A stretch of 64,000 nucleotides of DNA, from positions 1,515,479-1,579,478 of the forward strand of contig NC_061068.1 of the NCBI RefSeq assembly GCF_021917145.1, written 5' to 3'. Each line of letters begins with the position of its first letter. Position 1 is the first letter of the stretch. Source of the DNA: Hypomesus transpacificus. Taxonomy: Eukaryota; Chordata; Actinopteri; Osmeriformes; Osmeridae. Both the position numbers and the translations under genes were made by a program. The notes beneath the pieces are model-generated. The model did no database searches, was not told where the DNA came from, and was given only the letters and a program-made list of their open reading frames with translations. Positions 47,963 through 58,202 of the stretch are shown piece after piece.

Positions 47963-50653
47963 CAGTGTGTGTAAGCCAGGGAGAACAGGGATGATCAGAG
48001 CACACCAGGCAGTGTATGTAGACGCTGGTCTAATTGTGGAAGGGCTCAGTTTAATGACGATCAGGGATTGGCCCTGTGTACGTCTGGGTGTGTCACGCCC
48101 CGCTCTGTCACACCTGCGTGGTCGTGGACAGCCTGGAGCTCTGCTTTCCCTGGGCCTTCCCTCCCTAAGCCCCGGGCACGACAGGAAGAGATCACCCCTG
48201 TTTATCAAGCTCAACCCAGCCACCACCACCACCACGGCCAGCCTGTTCAGCTCTGCAGCCCTGGAGGTCAGACACATCTGCCCCCATCTCAGCCCCCCTC
48301 CTCCTCTCCCTGGCTGTCTGGGTCGGAGGGGGAGGGGGGGGGGAGTGTGAGGTGGGTCGGAGTCCCAAACACCTATTAATAGCCGCGTTTCATGCATAGC
48401 TCCCAGGCTTGGGGGTCATTCCTGGGAGCCCTTGTTGTCATGGTTGGACAATGCCGGGGCTGTGGCCAGGGCCGAGGCTAGGGCAGGGGCTGAGGTGGAG
48501 GCTAGGGGCGGAGAGCAGGGCAGGAGTTAGATCTAAATATAGCCTCTATAAGGCCCTTCATGGAAACAGACACATGGATGGAAACACGAGGGAGGGAAGA
48601 AGGGAGGGGGGGGAGGGAGGGAGGGGGGGAGAGAGAGAGAGAGGGAGGGAGGGAGGGAGGGAGGGAGGGAGGGAGGGAGGGAGGGAGGGAGGGAGGGAGG
48701 GAGGGAGGGAGGGGGAAAGGGTGGAGAGTGAGGGAGGGTCGTCTCAACTGGAGTGCATCCAAAGCAGTGACATTGGAAAGTGCTTCGCACAGACGCACAC
48801 ACACATACACCCACAGTGTTGATCTACATCACACACCTCTCAGTAGTCTAACCTCAGAGGACAAACACAAACTGCAGCACTCACTAAAGAGCAGTTACGT
48901 CTCTCTCTCTCAGACCACTAATGACCAGCATGCCTCTCTGATAAGGCCAGATGCCGGATAAGTGCATTTCGACTCGTCAGAATCTGAACAGATTTCCCTG
49001 ACCCCTGTCTGGATCAGGAAGCAGATGGATAATGAAGGTTGTATGTGTGCAGCTCTGGACAAAATCAGCCCATGTTCTTCAAGTCTTAGACCCAGACCAG
49101 GGCCAGGGTCTGGCAGGAAGACAGAGGACTGGGGATATATGTGTGTGTTTGTGTATCTGTGTGTGTGTGTATCTGTGTGTGTGTGTCAGATCCCTGCTAA
49201 TGGAGTCTGTAAAACAGAGCAGATCCTGCTGGCTGTCCTGTTTCCTGCAGAGCTGACCCACAGACCCGGGGAACAGACCCAGGGAACAGACCCGGGGAAC
49301 AGACCCGGGGAACAGACCCGGGGAACAGACCCGGGGAACAGACCCGGGGAACAGACCCAGGGAACAGACCCGGGGAACAGACCCAGGGAACAGACCCAGG
49401 GAACAGACCTGGGGAACAGACCCAGGGAACAGACCCGGGGAATAGAAACAGGGAACAGACCCAGGGAACAGGTCCAGGGAACAGACCCAGGGAACAGGTC
49501 CAGGGAACAGACCCAGGGAACAGACCCAGGGAACAGACCCGGGGAACAGACCCGGGGAACAGACCCGGGGAACAGACCCAGGGAACAGACCCAGGGAGGA
49601 GGTCCAGGGAGGAGGCCTCAACCCAGGAAGGTACTGGATCAGGGATCAGACCCAGGGGCCTGTCTGGCTGTCTGGTAGCGTTGCTACAGCAGAGACACAA
49701 CTACCCTGACAGCTAGCAGGGTGAGAGGCAGAGCAGAGCAGAGCACAGGAAGCATGTGTATCCTTTTGAAACACTTCTCTGACTAGACACTGATCTCAGT
49801 CACTTCTGCTGGACAGGAATTCCTATGATCCTCCCAACGTACCAGCGTTGTCTCAGACAGGGATTATGTTTGTGTCTGGTGTGCGTATGTGGGGTGGTGT
49901 GTGTGTGCGCTGTGGTTTGTGTGGTGTGTATGCGGTGTGTGGTGTGTATGCGGTGTGTGGTGTGTGTGTATGATGTGTTTGTGTGGTGTGTATGCGGTGT
50001 GTGGTGTGTGTATGATGTGTTTGTGTGGTGTGTATGCGGTGTGTGGTGTGTGTATAATGTGTTTGTGTGGTGTGTGTGTGGTGTGTGTGTATGATGTGTT
50101 TGTGTGGTGTGTATGCTGTGTGTGGTGTTTGTGTGTGGTGTTTGTGTGGTGTGTATGCGGTGTGTGGTGTGTATGCGGTGTGTGTATGATGTGTGTGTGT
50201 GGTGTGTATGCGGTGTGTGGTGTGTGTATGATGTGTTTGTGTGGTGTGTATGCGGTGTGTGGTGTGTGTATGATGTGTTTGTGTGGTGTGTGTGTGGTGT
50301 GTGTGTATGATGTGTTTGTGTGGTGTGTATGCGGTGTGTGGTGTGTGGTGTGTGTGTATGGTGTGTGGGTGTGCACGCTCCTCCTCCCCTCACCTTTGTA
50401 CTCGGGGGGTGAACTCCCTCATGTCGGGGGGCAGGGACTCGTAGAAGCGCTGCTCCCGGGTGATGAGGGGCTTGCAGACCGTGTGGTCGTCGTAGCGCAT
50501 CATACTGGTGTGACCTCCGACCTGGTGCACGAAGGGCTCCAGGGGCACCCCCCCGCCCCTCCGGCCCCCCTGGGCCCCCGGGCCCCCCTGGGCTTGCCCT
50601 ACCGCCGGGCCCGCGCCCTGCTTGCCCGCTTCCATGGCGTGCGGGAGGCACAT
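42258..50653 (-). CDS. ip6k1: IP6K1, inositol hexakisphosphate kinase 1, with two apparent frameshifts
   Basis: Phosphorylates InsP6 to the inositol pyrophosphate 5-InsP7. Exons: 50394-50653, 46730-46934, 46298-46479, 44100-44275, 42258-43023. ATG at 50653-50651 gives [13 protein letters not shown], matching the human start pattern. Conserved parts: [106 protein letters not shown]. The inositol-kinase signature PCILDLKMG is in exon 44100-44275. Then [33 protein letters not shown] and the end [19 protein letters not shown]. Similarity is closer to IP6K1 than IP6K2. The first exon has six C where five fit the phase, and the last exon (766 nt) is one base over a multiple of three, in a proline-rich insert. 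Other exons are clean, so these are probably homopolymer errors. Confidence 0.93.
42400..42780 (-). repeat. GC-rich proline-coding insert in the last IP6K1 exon
   Basis: Between IIYEG and [10 protein letters not shown] the exon holds repeats of CCCATGCCCCTGCAGGTGCC-type units (encoding QPPMPLQVP) and of GGCCACGCCTCC. C-runs of 8 to 10 are present (for example 42411-42420 and 42638-42646). The conserved ends are in different frames. Confidence 0.8.
43420..43830. repeat. GGA and GAGACA low-complexity tracts in an IP6K1 intron
   Basis: GAGGAGG runs (43398-43500) and GAGAGACAGAGA runs (43635-43830) fill much of the intron between exons 42258-43023 and 44100-44275. Confidence 0.85.
44008..44097. 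repeat. CAGC/CAGT tetranucleotide array beside an IP6K1 donor
   Basis: GCCAGTCAGCCAGTCAGTCA-type units end three bases before the exon end at 44100. Confidence 0.9.
44640..44870. repeat. GGAA/GAGAAGGAAA array
   Basis: Tetranucleotide GGAA repeats with AGAGAAGGAAAGAAGGAG interruptions; purine-rich on the plus strand. Confidence 0.95.
45778..46268. repeat. 19-bp minisatellite next to an IP6K1 donor
   Basis: About 25 diverged units of AGGTTCTAAGACCTAGTTT or AGGTTCTGAGACCTCGTCT end about 30 bp from the donor of exon 46298-46479. Confidence 0.95.
48600..48717. repeat. GGGA tetranucleotide microsatellite
   Basis: A run of about 20 GGGA units with GAGAGA interruptions at its left part. Confidence 0.95.
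49259..49605. repeat. 15-bp GGGGAACAGACCCGG minisatellite
   Basis: About 23 units vary between GGGGAACAGACCCGG and AGGGAACAGACCCAG. The period is a multiple of three, giving spurious open frames on both strands. Confidence 0.95.
49885..50372. repeat. GTGTGGTGTGTATGCG minisatellite
   Basis: Higher-order repeats of GTGGTGTGTATGCGGTGTGT and TGTGTATGATGTGTTTGTGT end about 20 bp from the donor of IP6K1 exon 50394-50653. It yields artefactual open frames rich in Cys/Val on the plus strand and His/Thr on the minus strand. Confidence 0.95.
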
Positions 50654-50851
50654 GACGCTGGGGGGCCGGGAGGGGGCGGGGGCATGGGCGCGGGCGCGCA
50701 GGCCGGGCGAGCAGGGCGGGGCGCAGGGAGGGGGCGGCTGGGAGCGCACGCTGCCGCCGGGAGGGGGAGGAGCCAGCCCGCCGGCCACGCCCGCCAACCG
50801 ACTGATCCAATCCCCGCTTTGCGACAAGCAGGGTGTGTCACGCCTGCTGCC
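50654..50851 (-). other. ip6k1: IP6K1 5' UTR part of the first coding exon
   Basis: The acceptor CTCTTCCAG near 50852 precedes GAGGCAGCAGGCGTGACACA, giving about 198 nt of GC-rich leader before the ATG. Further noncoding exons must lie upstream. The boundary rests on splice consensus alone. Confidence 0.55.
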
Positions 50852-50876
50852 TCCTGGAAGAGATGGAGGAGAGGGA

Positions 50877-51085
50877 GGGAGGAGAGAGAGGGAGAGGAGG
50901 GGGGGGGAGAGAGGGAGAGGAGGGGGGGAGAGAGAGGGAGAGGAAGGGGGGGAGAGAGAGGGAGAGGAGGGGGGGAGAGAGAGGGAGAGGAAGGGGGGGA
51001 GAGAGAGGGAGAGGAGGGGGGGAGAGAGAGCGAGGAGAGAGAGGGAGAGGAAGGGGGGGAGACAGAGGGAGAGGAGGGGGGGAGT
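50877..51085. repeat. GAGAGGGAGAGGAGGGGGGGA array
   Basis: Purine-only repeats of about 29 bp lie right upstream of the IP6K1 acceptor. On the transcript strand they make a 200-nt pyrimidine tract. Confidence 0.95.
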
Positions 51086-51354
51086 GTTAGTAATGTACTT
51101 CTCCACATCCCATCCACTTCCATCTTCGAGGTGACTGCAGAAAAACACCAGACCCAGACCCAGACCAGACCCAGACCCAGACCAGACCCAGACCAGAGTA
51201 AGGGCCCAGCCAGGCTTCCTCCCAGCCCCTTAAAAGGTGATCCAGCGATCTGTTAGAGACTCCTAGGGGCTCAGCTAATTGAGCGATTGATCTAACCACT
51301 GACTCACCCCTGCATTCCCAGGGCTTTCTATAAAGCCTGCATGTGGTCTGTGGC

Positions 51355-51360
51355 ATGTGT

Positions 51361-51440
<80 letters not shown>

Positions 51441-51452
51441 GTGTGTGTGTGA
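51355..51452. repeat. TG dinucleotide microsatellite
   Basis: A nearly pure TG run of about 98 bp. Confidence 0.95.
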
Positions 51453-51847
51453 AAGGTCCTATTTGGTGTTATGGGAAGCGACATGGGGCCTTTCACAGGC
51501 AGAAGGGAGCTCTGAGGCTGGAAGCTCTGAAAGCTCTTTCAAGTTCACACATACACACACACACAGTCAGGTGGGGCGAGGGGGGGGGGGGGGAGGTTTC
51601 ATAGCCCCCCTCACACCTGCTGTGAGTGGTCCACTTGACATTCACCTACAAACTGCACAGTACAGAGGCACTAAGAGCTTGTAAACAGCCTGTGTGTGTG
51701 TGTCTCAACTGACATACACGACAAACACACACTTAATCCTTATCACCACACGGGCGCTCATAAAGACCCTCAGCGGGGGGGGCGTCTTCATAGTCTGCAG
51801 CGGCCTACTTCCATACTGTCTCTCCACCCTTACCCTTCTCTTCAAGC

Positions 51848-52205
51848 TGAGGGAAGAGGAGAGAGGAGGTGAGGAGGAGAGAGGAGGTGAGGAGAGAGGA
51901 GGAGAGAGGAGGTGAGGAGAGAGGAGGAGAGAGGAAGTGAGGAGAGAGGAGGTGAGGAGGAGAGAGGAGGTGAGGAGGAGAGAGGAGGTGAGGAGAGAGG
52001 AGGAGAGAGGAGGTGAGGAGAGAGGAAGTGAGAAGAGAGGAGGTGAGGAGAGAGGAGGAGAGAGGAGGTGAGGAGAGAGGAAGTGAGGAGAGAGGAGGTG
52101 AGGAGGAGAAGGTGAGGAGGTGAGAGGAGGTGAGGAGAGAGGAGGTGAGGAGGAGAGAGGAAGTGAGGAGGAGAGGAGGTAAGGAGGTGAGAGGAGGTGA
52201 GGAGG
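51848..52205. repeat. GAGGTGAGGA/GAGAGGAG array
   Basis: About 350 bp of repeated GAGAGGAGGTGAGGAGGAGA units. The many GGTGAG words are donor-like on the plus strand; the gene is on the minus strand. Confidence 0.95.
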
Positions 52206-52527
52206 CTAGTGTACAGAGTTGAGACGCAGCCCTGGCAAGAAGGCAGGGGAGGAGTGTCACCAGCGAGGAGCTGAGGTCAGCAGAAAGAGAGTGACCTGAG
52301 TGGATGAATAATATGACAGCAGATCACACTCCTTATCCTGCCCAGCCGTAGCCATCCCGACCTGGACACACAGTGACCGACTGACCGCCACACACAGACA
52401 CATCCCCTGACTCACAGCAGGATAACACCCAGTGACATTCAAGTGTTCCATCTTGCAGCCAAAGCTGATCCATCATGTGGATCTGCTTAGAGGGCTGGTG
52501 ACCTCCTGCAGGCTGCAGCTTCACACT

Positions 52528-53792
52528 CCGGAGACTCTAACAACCTGGAGACTCTAACCTCCAGGAGACTCTAACCACCTGGAGACTCTAACCTCCAGGA
52601 GAATGTAACCACCTGGAGACTGTAACCACCTGGAGACTGTAACCACCTGGAGACTCTAACCTCCTGGAGACTCTAACATCCAGGAGACTCTAACCACCTG
52701 GAGACTCTAACCTCCAGGAGACTGTAACCACCTGGAGACTGTAACCACCTGGAGACTCTAACCACTTGGAGACTCTAACCACCTGGAGACTCTAACCACC
52801 TGGAGACTCTAACCACCTGGAGACTCTAACCTCCAGGAGACTCTAACCTCCAGGAGACTCTAACCACCTGGAGACTGTAACCACCTGGAGACTCTAACCT
52901 CCAGGAGACTCTAACCTCCAGGAGACTCTAACCTCCAGGAGACTGTAACCACCTGGAGACTCTAACCACCAGGAGACTGTAACCACCTGGAGACTCTAAC
53001 CACCTGGAGACTCTAACCTCCAGGAGACTCTAACCTCCAGGAGACTCTAACCACCTGGAGACTGTAACCACCTGGAGACTCTAACCTCCAGGAGACTCTA
53101 ACCTCCAGGAGACTCTAACCTCCAGGAGACTCTCACCTCCTGGAGACTCTAACCTCCTGGAGACTGTAACCACCTGGAGACTCTAACCACCTGGAGACTC
53201 TAACCTCCAGGAGACTGTAACCACCTGGAGACTGTAACCACCTGGAGACTGTAACCACCTGGAGACTCTAACCACCAGGAGACTGTAACCACCTGGAGAC
53301 TATAACCACCTGGAGACTCTAACCTCCAGGAGACTCTAACCTCCAGGAGACTCTAACCTCCTGGAGACTCTAACCTCCTGGAGACTCTAACCACCTGGAG
53401 ACTCTAACCACCTGGAGACTATAACCACCTGGAGACTATAACCACCTGGAGACTATAACCACCTGGAGACTCTAACCACCTGGAGACTATAACCACCTGG
53501 AGACTCTAACCACCTGGAGACTGTAACTACCTGGAGACTCTAACCTCCTGGAGACTCTAACCACCAGGAGACTCTAACCACCTGGAGACTGTAACCACCT
53601 GGAGACTGTAACCACCAGGAGACTGTAACCACCTGGAGACTCTAACCTCCAGGAGACTGTAACCACCTGGAGACTCTAACCTCCTGGAGACTCTAACCAC
53701 CTGGAGACTCTAACCACCTGGAGACTCTAACCACCTGGAGACTGTAACCACCTGGAGACTCTAACCTCCTGGAGACTCTAACCACCTCCAGA
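52528..53792. repeat. 17-bp minisatellite, about 74 copies
   Basis: The units are ACCTGGAGACTCTAACC and variants (CTCCAGGAG, GACTGTAACC, GACTATAACC). The array covers about 1.26 kb with no unrelated sequence inside. It lies upstream of the IP6K1 coding start, probably in a 5' intron. Confidence 0.97.
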
Positions 53793-54194
53793 CAGCATCC
53801 CAACTTCCCACACCTGCTGCTTCAACACTGTAGCTAAACACACACCTGCTGGTGAAGACTATAGACTTGAAAAATGTACAACCCCCTCCCCCCCACACAC
53901 ACACACACACACACAAACATTTGCAGAATTCAAGGGATCAATGATCAAGAGAAGATTTAAAGATACTTTTATAAACATGAGACAGGTTGGTTTACAGTCT
54001 GCAATGTAACTTCACACAGTGTTTAAAGTAGCTGCTACCCATTGGCAGGCTTAAATCACCCTCTTCCAGGACTCGATAGAAGCACAAATGATGTGTACGT
54101 GTGTGTGTGTGTGTCTAACCATACATGGTCATAGTATAACAGCTGCTTCATCACCGAGGTTCCGACTGAAGGTTACAACAACACAAAACTGCAG

Positions 54195-54233
<39 letters not shown>

Positions 54234-54349
54234 TCCAACAGCCCCAGTCAAGGTTAGAGATGTCCATCTCCTCCATCGACACATCACAGCTCATGTGGGC
54301 ACCCAGGCTTGGGGCTGGGGACCGTCCCACAGCTGGAGCACAACAGTCA

Positions 54350-54500
54350 TGCAGGACAGAACCAGGCTGGTCACAACAGTCAGGCTCGTCAGAACCAGGC
54401 TGGTCACAACAGTCAGGCAGGACAGAACCAGGCTCGTCACAACAGTCAGGCAGGACAGAACCAGGCTGGTCACAACAGTCAGGCTTGTCAGAACCAGGCT
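54350..54500. repeat. 30-bp GGACAGAACCAGGCTGGTCA repeat
   Basis: About five units contain AGAACCAGGCTGGTCACAAC and AGTCAGGC. Confidence 0.85.
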
Positions 54501-55458
54501 AACTAGTTGACACTGATCGCATTACCAAGTCCCTGCTCTCACTGGATCTGCTGTGGCCCAACACAGGCACATCCAGCCAAAACCACGTCTGGGAAAGCCA
54601 TCGTGCTATCACAACATGTTTATTGGATTGTTATGCAGTCGTTGACCCCTGATCCCTGACCCCGCCCCCCCGGGAGATGTCGTTCCGTGGGCTCAGCTGG
54701 ATAAGTAGGGGGGGGGGGGCTGGATGACTGACAAACTGTGGTCCCCAGTGACCCCCCAGACATCTGCTCTAAATAAACATGTTGCTTCAAAGCAGCCCCC
54801 GCCTCCGCACTTCTACTGTGTGTGTGTGTGTGTCCTGTGTACGTGCCGCTGCACTTTGCGAGGCATGCCAGGCTGAGCTGGTCTCACGCCAGGGTGTCAC
54901 CGGAGCGCCTCGACTCTGAGCGGCTCGTCTCTGAGCGGGGCCACTGAGCGGGGCGCTGGGAGGAGGAGGAGGAGACCTCTGGCTCGCACGCCCGGCCACG
55001 CCCCCGAGGACGACATCACCTGGCCCCTCACCGCCCGGCGACAGAAAGCTCTCTGGGCTCACCTTCAGGCATGTCAGCCATGATGGCGTCCGGGGAGCCG
55101 ACAGGGCAGCGGTAAAAGGTCGTAGAGGAGGGTGTGGGGCTTAACAAGGACAATAACACCCAATGAGAGTCTGACAGCTTCTGTCATCGAATCACATTCT
55201 GCGCCCTGAAAGGCTAACGCCACACAAACCCACGTGTGTGTGGTACTGTCATCTCCGAACGAGCCTGCACACACACACACACACAGGGATGGAAATAGAA
55301 GTGTTTTAACATTCCAAGTCCCAGGCTGATGTATTTTTAGCTGCTCTCAGGAATGAGGGAGACGGCAGGTACGGCCCAGTTCGGGTGTTGTGACGCTGTC
55401 TCCAGCACGGCCCCCCCTACAAGGCCCCCCCTGCAAGGCCCCCCCTGCAAGGCCCCCC

Positions 55459-55670
55459 CTGCTCTACCCCAGAACCTCCTTCAGCACGGCCCCCCCTGCT
55501 CTGCCCCAGAACCTCCTTCAGCAAGGAGCCCCCTGCTCTACCCCAGAACCTCCTTCAGCACGGCCCCCCCTGCTCTGCCCCAGAACCTCCTTCAGCAAGG
55601 AGCCCCCTGCTCTACCCCAGAACCTCCTTCAGCACGGCCCCCCCTGCTCTGCCCCAGAACCTCCTTCAGC
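55459..55670. repeat. 37-bp CCCCAGAACCTCCTTCAGCA minisatellite
   Basis: About six units alternate between a GCACGGCCCCCCC and a GCAAGGAGCCCCC form, giving a two-step higher-order pattern. Confidence 0.93.
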
Positions 55671-56789
55671 TGAGGGCCAGCAGAACCTCCACCACTCAGG
55701 ACGTCTGGAGGAAAACAACCCTCATCTCCTTTTCTCCTCCCTGTCTCTTCCTTTTCTCTCTTTTCTCCCCTCCTTCTGCCATTTGCTTCTCTCACCGTCT
55801 ACCCTTCCCTCTCTTCTTCTCCCAAACTGTTATCCTTCTATGTCCTGGCCCGTTGCTATGACAACGGGATTTGGAGGGGGGGGGGGGGGAGGCTAGCAGG
55901 GGGAGTAGGGACACTGAATCCCCAGATGAAGTCAAAAAACAACCCTTGACTAATCCAATCCAGATCACATCTAAGATATTACAATTCTGAGAAAATCCAG
56001 TCCTCATCCACAGTAAATTCGCTGGGATTTGACGTTTGTTGACAGTCTGCCTCACGGCCTATCTTCACCGTAAAAGGCTGACACCGAGAAATAGACGGAC
56101 AACAAACAAGCGGGCAGGAGTGGCCGTCTCCTGGGAAACGTGTGTTGTCCTCGGGCCAGCATGGAAGCAGGCTGGCATCATTCAGCCTTCGCTTTCCATG
56201 CAGGGGGAAGACTGTCAACACTGCACAACCTGATCTTCCTCACTGCTACTGCCAGTCTCCCCGTCTGACCCCATGTCCACACACACACACACACACACAA
56301 GGTCCTCTACATCACTTGATACACCCGGTACCTCTTCCCTACAGCACACAGTCAAAATCCTTAGAGTGCACCGTACTGTACTCACTATGTGTGTGTGTGT
56401 GTGTGTGTGTGGAGCCAAGTTTTGGACAACCAGGGCACAGGGAGAGGAGAGAGGGCAGTGACCCTGGAGAAGATTCTGTGTTCCTGGGCTCTGCAGCTCA
56501 GTCCTCCCTGGCTGGCTGGTGTCCAGTCAAGCCTCCAGGCCTCTGCTTCCACACCCAGGAGGGAGATGAGTTGAGAAATGTCAGGCACCTCCACTGGGTC
56601 CCCCTGACTGTCCCTAACTTGATCCCGACCCCTTCCTGTCTCACCCCCCCCCCCCCTGCTGCAGACAGACAGACAGCGCAGGTGAATCAGAGAGGACCAG
56701 GAGAGACCAGTAGAGAGACAATATGAGGCAAGACGAGGGTAGCTATCCCCGCCCACCACATGACCAGAGTTGTGGGACATGCACTCAAG

Positions 56790-56863
56790 GAAACACACAC
56801 TGCTAGACAGCCAGCCAACCAGCCACCCAGACAGCCAGCCAGCCACCCAGACAGACAGCCAGA

Positions 56864-56894
<31 letters not shown>

Positions 56895-56895
56895 G
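56790..56895. repeat. CCAGCCAGACAG repeats
   Basis: CAGCCAGCCAGCCAC and CCAGACAGACAG units in the region upstream of IP6K1. Confidence 0.85.
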
Positions 56896-57540
56896 GCATA
56901 GGCCTCGTCAGCAGACAACCAGTGCTGACGTCCTTCGAACCAGCCGGGCGCCCGACGAAACACACAAATAATATGATAATCAAATGGAACAGAACCGCCC
57001 GTGTCCCAATCTAATAGAAAAGCGCTGTGAGGCAAAGCGACAGCTGCGAGCGGGACACCGTGAATGCTGTCGAACACAATGGACCGACGGAAGGAATGAG
57101 ACCATGAATGATGCAGAGAGCTGGGGAGGCAGGACAGGGGCAGGGATGCTGAACAGACACCCAACAATGGGCTCTGTGGAGCCTGTTGTCTCTGCTAATT
57201 GTCCCATGGGCACACAGTATTTAATTGGGAGGCAGATTGGGTCCCCTACGGTGGACAGAACCATAAGCGCCTCACAAAGAGAGCCATGCAGCATGAAAGG
57301 ATGAAAGGAGTACACACACACGCACACACACGCGAACACACATTTTCTGGCACCTGTCTATCCACTAGGAAGAACACTTACAAAGCTCATTAGTTATTGC
57401 ATGGATCCAACTCTCTCGCTGACTTTCTTGATGTTGAGCTCCTTCTTTGACTCTCTCTCGCTCTCGAAATCCCTCCCTCTCTCTCTGGCTCCCCAACTCC
57501 TGTGTCCTCTTGACTCTCGCTCCCTGACTCCGGTGTCCTC

Positions 57541-57715
57541 TTGACTCTGGCTCCTTGACTCTCACTCTCCAGCTCTGACTCTGGCTCCCTGACTCTCACT
57601 CTCCAGCTCTGACTCTGGCTCCCTGACTCTCACTCTCCAGCTCTGACTCTGGCTCCCTGACTCTCTCCAGCTCTGACTCTGGCTCCCTGACTCTCACTCT
57701 CCAGCTCTGACTCAG
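57541..57715. repeat. 34-bp CTCTGACTCTGGCTCCCTGA minisatellite
   Basis: About five units also contain CTCTCACTCTCCAG. Confidence 0.93.
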
Positions 57716-58202
57716 TCCATCCCCTGGGTCTACCCAGCTGCCTGGCTCTCTTTATATAACTCCACAACAGCCGGGCCATCCAAACACTGGGAAAACATCA
57801 CAGCGTGTGCGTGCGAGTGTGTGGGTGTGTGTGTAGGGAAGGATGCATGTGTGTCCTGGCCTGGCCTGGCCTAGCCTGTGTGCATTCACTCCACTGATGC
57901 GAATGTGATGGTTTAGCATGGACATTCTAGATCCTTCCAGTTAGGCCGACAGGCTTTGCGAGGACAGCCACGGTGTTGCGTTCTGGTCAACAGAGACTGT
58001 GTGTCCTGATTGGGAAGAGAACTTAGAAGTGGAGCCAGAGAGCTGCAGTCTCTCACCGTGAGTCATGCTAGCTTCGGCTTCAGCCGGGTAACATGATTAC
58101 CCTCTGCCCTGCGGGGCAAGGAGCTACTACTGAGGGGAGAGGGAGGCGAGGAGAGGGGGAGGAGGGAAAAGGGAGGAGAGGGGAAGGAGAAGAGCAGGGT
58201 TA

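Larger units (their letters stand above)
46935..50393 (-). other. IP6K1 intron between first and second coding exons
   Basis: This 3.5 kb intron holds CCCTGCCTCTCCCTG repeats (47190-47275), CAGA units (47672-47700), a GGGA array (48600-48717), a 15-bp minisatellite (49259-49605) and a GTGTGG minisatellite (49885-50372). No extra exon was recognised. Confidence 0.75.

Noticed and set aside
48962..49700. Open frames of 167 to 238 codons rich in Gly-Thr-Asp-Pro or Leu-Phe-Pro-Gly
   Set aside because: Artefact of the 15-bp minisatellite in an IP6K1 intron.
49825..51256. Large frames of Cys/Val and His/Thr repeats, including a 455-codon plus-strand frame
   Set aside because: They cover GTGTGG repeats and the antisense of the real IP6K1 exon; no protein family matches the plus-strand frame.
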